NCBI RefSeq assembly: GCF_000166195.2
Contig: NZ_CM001403.1
Coordinates: 2,994,432 to 3,058,431, forward strand
DNA: 64,000 nucleotides
From: Mucilaginibacter paludis DSM 18603
Lineage (GTDB): Bacteria > Bacteroidota > Bacteroidia > Sphingobacteriales > Sphingobacteriaceae
Direction: 5' to 3'
Of this stretch, positions 24,397 through 32,705 are shown piece after piece. Position 1 is the first letter of the stretch; each line of letters begins with the position of its first letter. The notes beneath the pieces were generated by a model that searched no databases, had not been told where the DNA came from, and saw only the letters and a program-made list of their open reading frames with translations. Position numbers and translations under genes: made by a program.

Positions 24397-27102
24397 ATGA
24401 TAACACAAACAGCAGATAAAATCATCTCCAAAAATCCTAACAAAGCTACTTTCGGTTTTGATGATGCGGCAGCTACTAAACTCAGAAATATCTCCGGGGC
24501 TAATGAATCGGCTCATATTTATGCCATGCTTGAAAGCGGCGAAGGTGGCTTAGGCCGCGCCGTTATTGAAGAAAAACGAAGAAAGTTTGGCCTGAACGAG
24601 ATACAGCACGAAAAGGCTGCGGCCTGGTATGTGCAGCTATTTCAGGCTTTTGTAAATCCGTTTATTGCGGTATTGCTCATTTTGGCGAGTGTATCTTTTG
24701 TGCTGGATGTGATGATGGCTGCTCCCGGCGAACAGGATTATAAAACCGTGATTGTGGTTAGCGTTATGGTTATTCTTAGCTCACTATTGCGGTTCTGGCA
24801 AGAGTTTAGCAGCAACCGTGCCGCTGATGCTTTGAAGAGCATGGTTAAAACCACCGCCACGGTTTTGCGCCAGAAAACCGGCCGTACCGAAGTTAACATT
24901 GTAGACCTGGTACCGGGAGATGTGATCTATCTAAGCGCGGGTGATATGATACCGGCCGATTGCAGAATATTGTATTCTAAAGATTTATTTATTAGCCAGG
25001 CCATGCTAACCGGCGAATCATTACCCATCGAAAAAAGAGAACACGGGATACCGGATGCCGACCAGCGTTCGCCCTTGGATTTAGAGAATATCTGTTTTAT
25101 GGGTACAAACGTGGTAAGCGGAACCGCCACGGCCATAGTGGTTACCACAGGCAACCTTACCTATTTTGGAACCATAGGCAAAGCAATTACCGGGAAACGC
25201 AACGAAACCAGTTTTGACAGGGGCGTAAACAAAGTGAGCTGGCTTTTGATACGCTTTATGCTGGTAATGGTACCCCTGGTTTTTTTAATTAACGGATTAA
25301 CTAAAGGGAACTGGTTTGAGGCGCTGCTTTTCGCTATTTCGGTTGCGGTGGGTTTAACGCCCGAAATGCTGCCCATGATTGTTACCGCCAACCTGGCCAA
25401 AGGCGCCTTAAACATGAGCAAGCGGAAAGTAATTGTTAAACGATTGAATGCTATACAAAATATCGGCGCGATGGATATCCTGTGTACCGATAAAACAGGT
25501 ACGCTTACCATGGATAAGATTGTGCTTGAAAGGCACCTCAACGTGTTTGGCGATGAGGACGATGAAGTAATGAAATGGGCTTACCTCAACAGCTTTCACC
25601 AAACCGGTTTGAAAAATTTATTGGATGTTGCCGTTTTGGAACATGCCGAAATACACAGTTGTGTAAATGCGGAGGAACACTTTAAAAAGATTGACGAAAT
25701 CCCTTTCGATTTTCAGCGACGCAGGATGAGCGTCATCCTGGAAGAAAAAAGTGGCAAGCACCTGCTGATTTGTAAAGGCGCTGTAGAGGAGATGCTGGAG
25801 CAATGCGCTTTTGCTTTTGACCCGGGAGAAGATAAGCAGCTACATATTGAGAATGATAAGATAGTACCCATGGATGATGCCATGCGCCGCATTATTTTAA
25901 GCACCTCAAAAAAATTAAATGAAGAAGGCTTACGTGTACTGCTGGTGGCCATTAAGGAGTACGATGAGCGCCCGCTGAATTATTCGGTTGCAGATGAAGC
26001 CAATATGGTGCTGACTGGATTCATCGGCTTTTTAGATCCGCCAAAACCATCAGCCAAGTCGGCAATCGAAGGATTACAGAAACTCGGCGTAAGTATTAAG
26101 GTACTAACCGGCGACAATGATGTGGTGACCAAGAAGATTTGCCGTGATGTGGGCATCCCGGTAAATCACGTACTGTTAGGTAGCGAAATGGAGCTGTTAA
26201 CAGATGCCGAACTCACTGGCATGCTGGATGAAACCAGTATTATGGCCAAGTTAAGTCCGATTCAAAAAGCCAGGGTGATTAAATTGTTGCAAGCCCAAGG
26301 GCATACTGTTGGTTTTATGGGCGATGGCATTAACGATGCCGCAGCACTGCGCGATGCCGACGTGGGGATATCGGTAGATACCGCCGTTGATATTGCCAAA
26401 GAAAGTGCTGACATTATTTTGTTAGAAAAGGACCTGATGGTATTGCGTAAAGGCGTAATTTATGGCCGCCGTACGTTTGGCAACATCATCAAATACATTA
26501 AAATGACGGCCAGCAGCAATTTTGGCAACATGTTCAGCATGTTGGGTGCAAGCGCCTTGCTGCCTTTTTTACCTATGTTGCCTATCCAGCTGCTGGTACA
26601 AAATCTGCTTTACGATATATCGCAGACCTCTATTCCCTGGGATAGCATGGACGAGGACTTCATCGAGCAACCGCAAAAATGGGATGCCAGGGGAATCAGT
26701 AAATTTATGTTGTTTATCGGGCCCATCAGCTCCATTTTCGATTATGCCACGTTTGCGCTGATGTGGTTTGTTTTTAAAGCCAATTCGCCCGCTCACCAGA
26801 GCCTGTTTCAAAGCGGCTGGTTTATTGAAGGTCTATTGTCGCAAACGTTGATCGTCCACATGATCCGTACCCGCAAAATACCATTTGTACAAAGCTGGGC
26901 GGCGACACCCGTTGTAGCCTTAACGTCGTTGATCATGCTGTTAGGTATCGCTATACCTTTTTCGCCCCTTGCCCATATTTTAAACCTACAGGCACTTCCC
27001 CTGGTTTATTTCCCTTGGCTAATCGGAATACTGGTTGCTTACTGCCTGCTTACACAACTCGTTAAAAACTGGTTTATCAATAAATTCCACCAATGGCTTT
27101 AA
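24397..27102 (+). CDS. mgtA: Magnesium-translocating P-type ATPase MgtA/MgtB
   Basis: A 901-residue P3B-type ATPase that imports Mg2+ across the inner membrane. N-terminal cation-ATPase domain, TM pairs near 85-130, actuator motif TGES ('AMLTGESLPIEKR'), 'VAVGLTPEMLPMIVTANLAKGA' in the ion-path helix, phosphorylation site Asp365 in DKTGTLT, nucleotide-domain 'LICKGAVEEML', hinge 'MGDGINDAAALRDADVGISVDTAVDIAKESADIILLEKDL', and six C-terminal TMs including 'LVQNLLYDISQTSIPWD'. Full length. It lies downstream of a two-component system and phased operator, with a leader of about 490 bases. Its stop overlaps a 30-residue membrane micro-ORF. Confidence 0.96.
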   Translation: MITQTADKIISKNPNKATFGFDDAAATKLRNISGANESAHIYAMLESGEGGLGRAVIEEKRRKFGLNEIQHEKAAAWYVQLFQAFVNPFIAVLLILASVSFVLDVMMAAPGEQDYKTVIVVSVMVILSSLLRFWQEFSSNRAADALKSMVKTTATVLRQKTGRTEVNIVDLVPGDVIYLSAGDMIPADCRILYSKDLFISQAMLTGESLPIEKREHGIPDADQRSPLDLENICFMGTNVVSGTATAIVVTTGNLTYFGTIGKAITGKRNETSFDRGVNKVSWLLIRFMLVMVPLVFLINGLTKGNWFEALLFAISVAVGLTPEMLPMIVTANLAKGALNMSKRKVIVKRLNAIQNIGAMDILCTDKTGTLTMDKIVLERHLNVFGDEDDEVMKWAYLNSFHQTGLKNLLDVAVLEHAEIHSCVNAEEHFKKIDEIPFDFQRRRMSVILEEKSGKHLLICKGAVEEMLEQCAFAFDPGEDKQLHIENDKIVPMDDAMRRIILSTSKKLNEEGLRVLLVAIKEYDERPLNYSVADEANMVLTGFIGFLDPPKPSAKSAIEGLQKLGVSIKVLTGDNDVVTKKICRDVGIPVNHVLLGSEMELLTDAELTGMLDETSIMAKLSPIQKARVIKLLQAQGHTVGFMGDGINDAAALRDADVGISVDTAVDIAKESADIILLEKDLMVLRKGVIYGRRTFGNIIKYIKMTASSNFGNMFSMLGASALLPFLPMLPIQLLVQNLLYDISQTSIPWDSMDEDFIEQPQKWDARGISKFMLFIGPISSIFDYATFALMWFVFKANSPAHQSLFQSGWFIEGLLSQTLIVHMIRTRKIPFVQSWAATPVVALTSLIMLLGIAIPFSPLAHILNLQALPLVYFPWLIGILVAYCLLTQLVKNWFINKFHQWL

Positions 27103-27185
27103 CAAGATCAAATAAACAATGGATATGGGCCATCATTTTGGTGGCCCTTACAACGGTGCTGATTGATTTTTTGGTTAATCACTGA
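27093..27185 (+). CDS. 30-residue single-span membrane micro-protein overlapping the mgtA stop
   Basis: ATG at 27093 lies inside the last codons of mgtA (which stops at 27102, in another frame). The product is MALTRSNKQW followed by IWAIILVALTTVLIDFLVNH: a short basic head and one hydrophobic helix of about 17 residues. Size and topology match the MgtA/MgtC partner peptides MgtS (31 residues) and MgtR (30 residues) of enterobacteria and KdpF of the Kdp ATPase, with no clear sequence similarity. The overlap suggests translational coupling with mgtA. A role as an MgtA-binding or stabilising peptide is inference. Confidence 0.6.
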   Translation: MALTRSNKQWIWAIILVALTTVLIDFLVNH

Positions 27186-27310
27186 TGGCACCACAACTTA
27201 CCAACAGGACGGATTTTTTAATGTACACTGGTATGATAGTAAAACAGTTCAATCGCAATCAAAAAGACATGACGACAAACTACATTTCATCTGAATTTCT
27301 TTGGCCATAA
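27185..27310 (+). CDS. 41-residue micro-ORF, coupled by TGATG overlap
   Basis: It starts at an ATG sharing its A with the TGA of the preceding micro-ORF (TGATG) and ends with a TAA sharing its last A with the next ATG (TAATG). The product (MAPQLTNRTDFLMYTGMIVK...) is polar, with no membrane segment and no family. Of the chain it is the least protein-like, so it may serve only as a translated bridge that couples the flanking cistrons. Called mainly on the double overlap. Confidence 0.35.
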   Translation: MAPQLTNRTDFLMYTGMIVKQFNRNQKDMTTNYISSEFLWP

Positions 27311-27483
27311 TGAAAAGTTTACCCTATCTCATCGTAACAATCCTGATCATTTCGTTATCAGTAAATATTTTTTTGTTATGCCATCCCGTTTACCCCAAAA
27401 AACATCTCGATTGCTTCAATATTATTACCGGCGTTTGTTTGTGGATCAGTGTTATCGTACTATTTACCAATAAACGCCATTAA
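27310..27483 (+). CDS. 57-residue two-span membrane micro-protein
   Basis: ATG at 27310 (TAATG overlap with the preceding micro-ORF). Two hydrophobic helices, 'YLIVTILIISLSVNIFLLC' (about 6-24) and 'CFNIITGVCLWISVIVLF' (about 36-53), are joined by a polar loop 'HPVYPKKHLD' and end in TNKRH. No family recognised. It ends the chain mgtA / 30 aa / 41 aa / 57 aa and would be co-transcribed with the Mg2+ pump; function unknown. Confidence 0.5.
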   Translation: MKSLPYLIVTILIISLSVNIFLLCHPVYPKKHLDCFNIITGVCLWISVIVLFTNKRH

Positions 27484-28116
27484 AAACAAAATCATTTCAT
27501 TTAATAAATTATAGCAAAAGCCCTTACCACAAACCGGGCTCAAACCAGTATACCTCTGATGGATATCCAGGCTAATTATCTGCCCGCGCCTGAATGGAAT
27601 ACATATTTCAGCCATAAATTACTATAACATTCCGGCTTACTTCTACAACATGCCATTACAGATCAATATTGAAGATTTATTAAACAACCAGTTCTGTTGA
27701 ATTGGAACAACTCGAATTTAAACCCAGATGCAATATACCTGGATATTCCGGCATACCTGACAAGGCTATTCCGTGCGCTTTGGAGCATGGAAATGCGTAT
27801 AAAGCAAGAAAAATCGCAATTAATAAACAATAAATTAATATGGTCAAAGCGTTCCGGAGTTAACTTTTTGCTATTCCGGAATGAGATGGTCAATCACCTC
27901 AGAATGTCCAAATTGTGTAACGGTACGTGTTCAAAACAATCCCCGTCCCGCTAATATACTTTTAGTATAATAGAACAAAATCCGAATTATAGTCTTCTAT
28001 AGATGATATAAACTCTCACCTCATTCTGATTGCTCAGACCTGCGAAGATTTTATAAAGAAATACCATCTATCGGGTACCCATGATGTGGGTGGCTTTAAA
28101 TCAAAAATGCAATCGC
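27484..28116 (+). other. Gene-poor interval before the desaturase
   Basis: About 630 bases with no convincing gene. An 85-codon frame (27697-27954) starts at TTG and has no recognisable domain. A small palindrome, ATACTTTTAGTAT (near 27957-27969), contains a near-consensus -7 box (TACTTTTA) and could begin the desaturase transcript. Confidence 0.35.
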
Positions 28117-29169
28117 ATGAAATCATTACCAAAAGATATTACCGATCCGGTATATTCAAAACGTGTTAACTATAACAAATTCGACCAGTTCTTATTAAAA
28201 TTTATTCGTGATGAACGTGATCTGCCTTTTATCTATTTTATACTAAAGATCGTTTTTGTTTTAATTCCATTTGCAGTTTTATTATTTACGCCCATTTTAT
28301 CAGGCTGGGTATGGTGGCTGGTCGCTTCACTGTACATAGCGCTCAATGTGGTGTTCTTTATCGGAAAGTTTGCTTTGATGTTTCATTGCACTACTCACCG
28401 AACCTTATTTAAAAAGGAATTTAATTATTTGAATTATTTCCTGCCGTACTTTATAGCTCCATTTTTTGGCCACATGGCGGATACCTACTATTCTCATCAC
28501 GTGGGTATGCACCATGCTGAAAATAATTTGGAAGATGATGAAAGCACCACGATGCCTTATCAAAGGGATTCCATTCAGGATTTTTTACTTTATTACAGCC
28601 AGTTTATGCTAACCGGAATTTATAAATTGGCCGCATATTTTAGGATAAGAAACCGAAAAAAATTAATGTACAGTGCTCTGCAAGGGCAGCTATATATCGT
28701 CCTTTTTTGTATTATCATGTTTTCAATAAACTGGAAAGCAGGCTTATGCGTTTTTATTTTTCCTTATTTCTTTTATCGCTTTGTTGCCATGTTTGGCAAT
28801 TGGGCACAACATGCATTTATTGACCCTGCTGATCCGGGAAATTCCTATAAAAACAGCATAACCTGCATTAACAGCAAATACAATTGGCAGTGCTGGAATG
28901 ATGGTTACCATATTTCCCATCATCTAAAACAGACCATGCACTGGACAGAGCACCCTCAATATTTTCAGGATACAATTACCAATTATAGCAGTAATGGTGC
29001 AGTAGTTTTTTGCAAAATTGATTTCATGATGGTTTCAATCTATTTATTGAGCAAACGTTATGATCTTTTAGCAAAACATTTTGTAAACATTGGCGACCGT
29101 TTTGACTCAGATACGGAAATAGTAGCCTATTTAAAAGTAAGGGTTCAACGTTTTAAATTCAGCCAGTAA
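28117..29169 (+). CDS. Fatty acid desaturase family membrane protein
   Basis: 350 residues from the ATG at 28117 (MKSLPKDITDPVYSKR); an ATG twelve codons earlier (28081) is possible. Membrane segments near 45-100 and 190-230. Histidine boxes of the di-iron desaturase/hydroxylase superfamily are seen: 'HCTTHR', 'HHVGMHHAENN' and 'GYHISHHLKQTMHWTEHP'. It should introduce a double bond or hydroxyl into an acyl chain or lipid; the exact substrate is unclear, as the boxes are spaced less regularly than in typical acyl-CoA desaturases. Stands alone. Confidence 0.85.
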   Translation: MKSLPKDITDPVYSKRVNYNKFDQFLLKFIRDERDLPFIYFILKIVFVLIPFAVLLFTPILSGWVWWLVASLYIALNVVFFIGKFALMFHCTTHRTLFKKEFNYLNYFLPYFIAPFFGHMADTYYSHHVGMHHAENNLEDDESTTMPYQRDSIQDFLLYYSQFMLTGIYKLAAYFRIRNRKKLMYSALQGQLYIVLFCIIMFSINWKAGLCVFIFPYFFYRFVAMFGNWAQHAFIDPADPGNSYKNSITCINSKYNWQCWNDGYHISHHLKQTMHWTEHPQYFQDTITNYSSNGAVVFCKIDFMMVSIYLLSKRYDLLAKHFVNIGDRFDSDTEIVAYLKVRVQRFKFSQ

Positions 29170-29562
29170 GAACATATAATAATTAAAGCTCTCAATTAGC
29201 GATTGGTTGGCCAATTTACTTATCATGTAACCAAGTAAAGGTTATTTTAACCGATCAAACCTAAGTATATTTCTAACCCCCATAGTTCTATAGCTTTCAA
29301 TGTTAAAAAAGTTGGGCCCGTCCTTGGCCCGTAAAAAAGGGAGACCTACGCTCCAGAGTTGCTTCAATATTCAGAGTTGCTTTAGTGTTGTAACAACGAT
29401 TTTGGGGTCAGTCCCTGAATAAACAACAAAGCGCGACTGTTAAAAACTGCTAAAAAAAACCATTTTCATACTAACTACAGAATGTACCTGTAATATTGTT
29501 ATTGTAAAGACTATTAACAATCAGGGAGAAGCGTATGGACAGGGAAGAACTTCTTATCAATA
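29170..29562 (+). other. Gene-free interval before the thiol-redox cluster
   Basis: About 390 bases without an ORF of coding quality. One hairpin GGGCC(CGTCCTT)GGCCC occurs near 29313-29331, possibly the end of the desaturase transcript. No TAnnTTTG box seen close to the next gene. Confidence 0.3.
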
Positions 29563-29679
29563 ATGGGAATAAGCGCCATATGTACGGTGGTTATCAGTTG
29601 CCTTGGATGTTCAAAAAACTCGGGCAAAGGACCAAGTGCATCAACCAATGCGTGCACAAATGTTGACTTATTGAATTAA
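29563..29679 (+). CDS. Possible 38-residue small lipoprotein
   Basis: The frame is open from 29518; the ATG at 29563 gives MGISAICTVVISCLGC-SKN, a hydrophobic segment ending in a lipobox-like Leu-Gly-Cys, then a short Ser/Gly/Asn-rich tail containing one further Cys. The n-region lacks a basic residue unless translation starts upstream. It sits 67 bases before the secreted thioredoxin, in a cluster rich in small Cys lipoproteins (DUF4266). Family unknown; could be chance. Confidence 0.3.
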   Translation: MGISAICTVVISCLGCSKNSGKGPSASTNACTNVDLLN

Positions 29680-29746
29680 CCCGCCCGAAGTAACCTTACT
29701 AACTGTAAAACTATAGTAACCGGTATATCATATAAATTAAAACAAC

Positions 29747-30184
29747 ATGAAATTATTATTTATATCCTTGATCGCAGGCTTATTTGCCAATGTTACCTGG
29801 CTGGGTGATTTTAACCAGGCTACTACCGAAGCATCCAAATCTCATAAACTTATCCTGATCAACTTTTCGGGCTCAGATTGGTGTGGGCCATGTATAAGAG
29901 AGAGAAAAGAAATTTTAGAAAGTGATGCTTTTGTAAATTACGCCTCAGATCACCTGGTATTGGTTCGGGCTGACTTTCCGCGACAGAAGAAAAACCAGTT
30001 AAGTAAAGATCAAATTAAACTTAACGAGGCGCTTGCGGATAAATACAACCCTGACGGCAAATTTCCCTATACGATTTTGGTTGATGAGCACGGAAAAGTT
30101 TTAAAAGACTGGGACGGTTTCCCCAACGAATCGCCGGAACAATTTGTAGCGCAGATCGCGGGATCTGCTAATCCCGGTAATTAA
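29747..30184 (+). CDS. Secreted thioredoxin-fold protein
   Basis: 145 residues with an N-terminal hydrophobic signal (MKLLFISLIAGLFANVTW) and a thioredoxin_7-type domain: 'KLILINFSGSDWCGPCIRERKEIL' with redox motif WCGPC (Cys44/47 approx.), and the cis-Pro region 'GKFPYTILVDEHGKVLKDWDGF'. Expected in the periplasm as a thiol-disulfide oxidoreductase, kept reduced by DsbD. First sure gene of the cluster thioredoxin / DUF4266 / DsbD / TrxB / ApbE / DUF3570 that recurs in Bacteroidota. Confidence 0.88.
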   Translation: MKLLFISLIAGLFANVTWLGDFNQATTEASKSHKLILINFSGSDWCGPCIRERKEILESDAFVNYASDHLVLVRADFPRQKKNQLSKDQIKLNEALADKYNPDGKFPYTILVDEHGKVLKDWDGFPNESPEQFVAQIAGSANPGN

Positions 30185-30219
30185 TCAACAATGCTATTTT
30201 AGATTTTAATCCTCCCGAT

Positions 30220-30448
30220 ATGAAAAAGTTCCCCGGTTAGTTTGAATAACGATAGTAGTCCTCTTTTTCTGCGGTGCTATGCAGTCATGTATGTCTGTTA
30301 AACAGTATCAAAAAACAGGTTAAATAACTCCGGAATGGAGTTTTCGGCCCGGAAATCTCAAAAATTGGAACAAAGCTTTCAGTTATATAGGGAGGGCGGT
30401 TCTGGTGGTAATGGCGGCAAAAGTGGTGGCGGCTGAGGCTGTAATTAA
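30220..30448 (+). pseudogene. Broken DUF4266 gene
   Basis: An ATG (30220, MKKFPG) is followed by stops and frame changes, but the rest aligns piece by piece with the intact DUF4266 protein at 34749: 'CMSVKQYQKTG' (frame of 30291), then after loss of one T near 30320 'NNSGMEFSARKSQKLEQSF', 'YREGGSGGNGGKSGGG', a TGA (30434-30436) where the first Cys of the GGGCGCN tail belongs, and finally GCN-stop. So there are at least three lesions: a frameshift near 30236, the 1-base deletion, and Cys-to-stop. A decayed paralogue inside the same operon. Confidence 0.8.
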
Positions 30449-30536
30449 CAGCGATGTAGTAACCTAACCCTTGCCTTAAAGTTTAAGTAAGCATTTGATT
30501 TAAAAGCAAATAACACATACCCTAAATACTATTGAA

Positions 30537-30980
30537 ATGAAGTACATCTTTGTTATAGCCACGCTTTTGTCTTTTCAAAAGCTATCCGCCCAAATCGAAA
30601 CACCTGTAAAATGGGCATATGCAGCAAAAAAAATAAATGATAAAGAAGCGGTGGTTTTTATTAAAGCAACAATCGATGGCGGGTGGCATATTTATTCTCA
30701 AAACGTCAAGGATGGCGGGCCTGTTAAAACAAGTTTTACATTTCCGGCGTCAAAGTCATACAGCTTAAATGGCAAAACACAAGAGCCGGTGCCGGTTACC
30801 CATTTCGAAAAGTCATTTGGTATGGATGTGAGTTACTTTGAAAAATCGGTTGTTTTTCAGCAAAAGATCAAACTAAAATCGGGCAAAGCAACCGTTAAAG
30901 GCAGCCTGGAATATATGACCTGTAACGATCATAAATGTTTACCGCCATCTGATCTGGATTTTAGTATCGAAGTTAAATAA
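30537..30980 (+). CDS. DsbD N-terminal (DsbD-alpha-like) domain protein
   Basis: 147 residues: signal peptide (MKYIFVIATLLSFQKLSAQ), then an immunoglobulin-like DsbC/DsbD_N (PF11412) domain: 'VVFIKATIDGGWHIYSQNVKDGGPVKTSFTFP', ending with the redox pair in 'YMTCNDHKCLPPSDLDF' (Cys-x4-Cys). It passes electrons from the membrane part of DsbD to periplasmic acceptors. The domain is encoded separately from the membrane protein, 14 bases upstream of dsbD, a split of the usual three-domain protein. Confidence 0.88.
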   Translation: MKYIFVIATLLSFQKLSAQIETPVKWAYAAKKINDKEAVVFIKATIDGGWHIYSQNVKDGGPVKTSFTFPASKSYSLNGKTQEPVPVTHFEKSFGMDVSYFEKSVVFQQKIKLKSGKATVKGSLEYMTCNDHKCLPPSDLDFSIEVK

Positions 30981-30994
30981 TCAGCAAACCTATA

Positions 30995-32701
30995 ATGAAA
31001 CTATTTAAATCCGCGCTATTTCTTGTGCCTGCAATATTTTTGGCTTTTTTGCTCATTGCTAAACCGGGCCAGGCGGCACAAGGCAAATCAAAACCAGATA
31101 CCGTATCAACAAGCGGCATTGATTTTACGCCGATACCAACCGCCGCAGATAGTATTGCCGCAGCTAAGGCAATGGCTAAGCCGCCTGTTTTAACCAAGCC
31201 GGTAGTAAACTCAAAAGCCAAAGAACATAAAACGCTTTGGCAAATTTTCATAGCTGGCTTTATCGGGGGCTTTGCCGCTTTACTCATGCCCTGTATTTTC
31301 CCGATGCTGCCTTTAACCGTCAGTTTTTTTACCAAAAAGGGAGGAACCAAGGCTAAAGCCGCGGGGCAGGCATCCTTGTACGGCCTTTCCATCATTGTAA
31401 TTTACGTATTGGTGGGATTGGTTATAACCCTGATATTCGGATCCGACGCGTTAAATGCCTTGTCAACAAACGGCATCTTTAATTTCTTTTTCTTTTTATT
31501 GTTAATCGTATTTGGTATTTCTTTCCTGGGTGCTTTTGAGATAACATTGCCCAATTCTTTAGCCAACAAATTGGATCAAAATTCAGATAAAGGCGGGCTA
31601 ACCGGCTTGTTTTTTATGGCCGCCACGCTGGTGGTTGTATCCTTTAGTTGCACAGGCCCAATCATCGGAACATTATTGGTTGAAGCAGCATCAAAAGGCG
31701 AGCGTCTTGGGCCGGCAATAGGTATGTTTGGTTTCTCCCTGGCATTGGCCATCCCTTTTACACTATTCGCATTATTCCCATCGGCATTGAAATCATTACC
31801 AAAATCGGGCGGCTGGTTAAATAGCGTCAAAGTGGTTTTAGGTTTACTTGAACTGGCCTTTGCCTTAAAGTTTTTATCGAATGTTGACCTGGCCTACCAC
31901 TGGAACTGGTTTGATCGGGAAATATTCCTGGCACTTTGGATAGTGATATTTGCTGTAATGGGTTTTTACCTGCTTGGCAAGCTCAAATTTTCTCATGATA
32001 GTGATGTGTCCTATGTTTCAGTACCACGTACTTTCCTGGCCATCATTGTACTATCGTTTGTGGTTTATATGATCCCGGGAATGTGGGGCGCGCCATTAAA
32101 ATCAATCAGCGCATTTCTGCCTCCATCATCAACCCAGGATTTTGATCTTTATACTTCGGCCCAGTTAAATGCAGGCAATAGCAGTAGCACGGCATCAACT
32201 ACAGGTTTTAAAGGAGTAAAAAAATACGAGGCTGTTTTTCACCGCGCACCAAGCAGCAAACTGGGACTGGAAGCTTTTTATGATTATGACCAGGCATTGC
32301 AGGTAGCTAAAACAGAAGGCAAACCTGTTTTAATTGACTTTACAGGCTGGAATTGTGTGAACTGCCGCAAAATGGAAAGCACGATATGGACTAACCCTGA
32401 AGTGCTTAAGCTATTGAGGAATAAATTTATCATGGCCGAACTTTACGTAGATGACAAAACAGAGCTTGACAAAGCCGACCAATTCACTTCAACCTACAGC
32501 GGTAAAAAAATAACTACGCTCGGTGGCAAATGGAGCGATTTCCAGGCATCAAAATTTAATACCAACTCGCAGCCATTTTATGTGATTGTAAACAGTAACG
32601 GCGACGTATTGGTTACCCCGCAAGGTGCTGATTATGATGCGGGAAATTATATAAGTTTTTTAAACAGCGGAATTTCACAATCAAATAACCGTGTCAAATA
32701 A
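30995..32701 (+). CDS. dsbD: Protein-disulfide reductase DsbD (membrane plus thioredoxin domains)
   Basis: 568 residues. Signal peptide, a low-complexity linker (30-78), then the eight-helix DsbD-beta domain (about 80-370) with the electron-carrying Cys100 ('LMPCIFPMLPL') and Cys219 ('SFSCTGPIIG'), and a C-terminal thioredoxin-like gamma domain with Cys454-Val-Asn-Cys457. It moves reducing equivalents from cytoplasmic thioredoxin to the periplasm. The alpha domain is supplied by the gene just upstream, and a thioredoxin reductase gene overlaps or abuts the 3' end, so the electron path from NADPH to the envelope is encoded together. Confidence 0.93.
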   Translation: MKLFKSALFLVPAIFLAFLLIAKPGQAAQGKSKPDTVSTSGIDFTPIPTAADSIAAAKAMAKPPVLTKPVVNSKAKEHKTLWQIFIAGFIGGFAALLMPCIFPMLPLTVSFFTKKGGTKAKAAGQASLYGLSIIVIYVLVGLVITLIFGSDALNALSTNGIFNFFFFLLLIVFGISFLGAFEITLPNSLANKLDQNSDKGGLTGLFFMAATLVVVSFSCTGPIIGTLLVEAASKGERLGPAIGMFGFSLALAIPFTLFALFPSALKSLPKSGGWLNSVKVVLGLLELAFALKFLSNVDLAYHWNWFDREIFLALWIVIFAVMGFYLLGKLKFSHDSDVSYVSVPRTFLAIIVLSFVVYMIPGMWGAPLKSISAFLPPSSTQDFDLYTSAQLNAGNSSSTASTTGFKGVKKYEAVFHRAPSSKLGLEAFYDYDQALQVAKTEGKPVLIDFTGWNCVNCRKMESTIWTNPEVLKLLRNKFIMAELYVDDKTELDKADQFTSTYSGKKITTLGGKWSDFQASKFNTNSQPFYVIVNSNGDVLVTPQGADYDAGNYISFLNSGISQSNNRVK

Positions 32702-32705
32702 TATT

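Noticed and set aside
27697..27954. 85-codon frame before the desaturase gene
   Set aside because: TTG start, no domain, no neighbour logic; composition is like non-coding DNA. Kept only as part of a gene-poor interval.
30434..30436. TGA as selenocysteine in the broken DUF4266 gene
   Set aside because: The gene also has frameshifts and no selenocysteine insertion structure is evident; decay explains all lesions.
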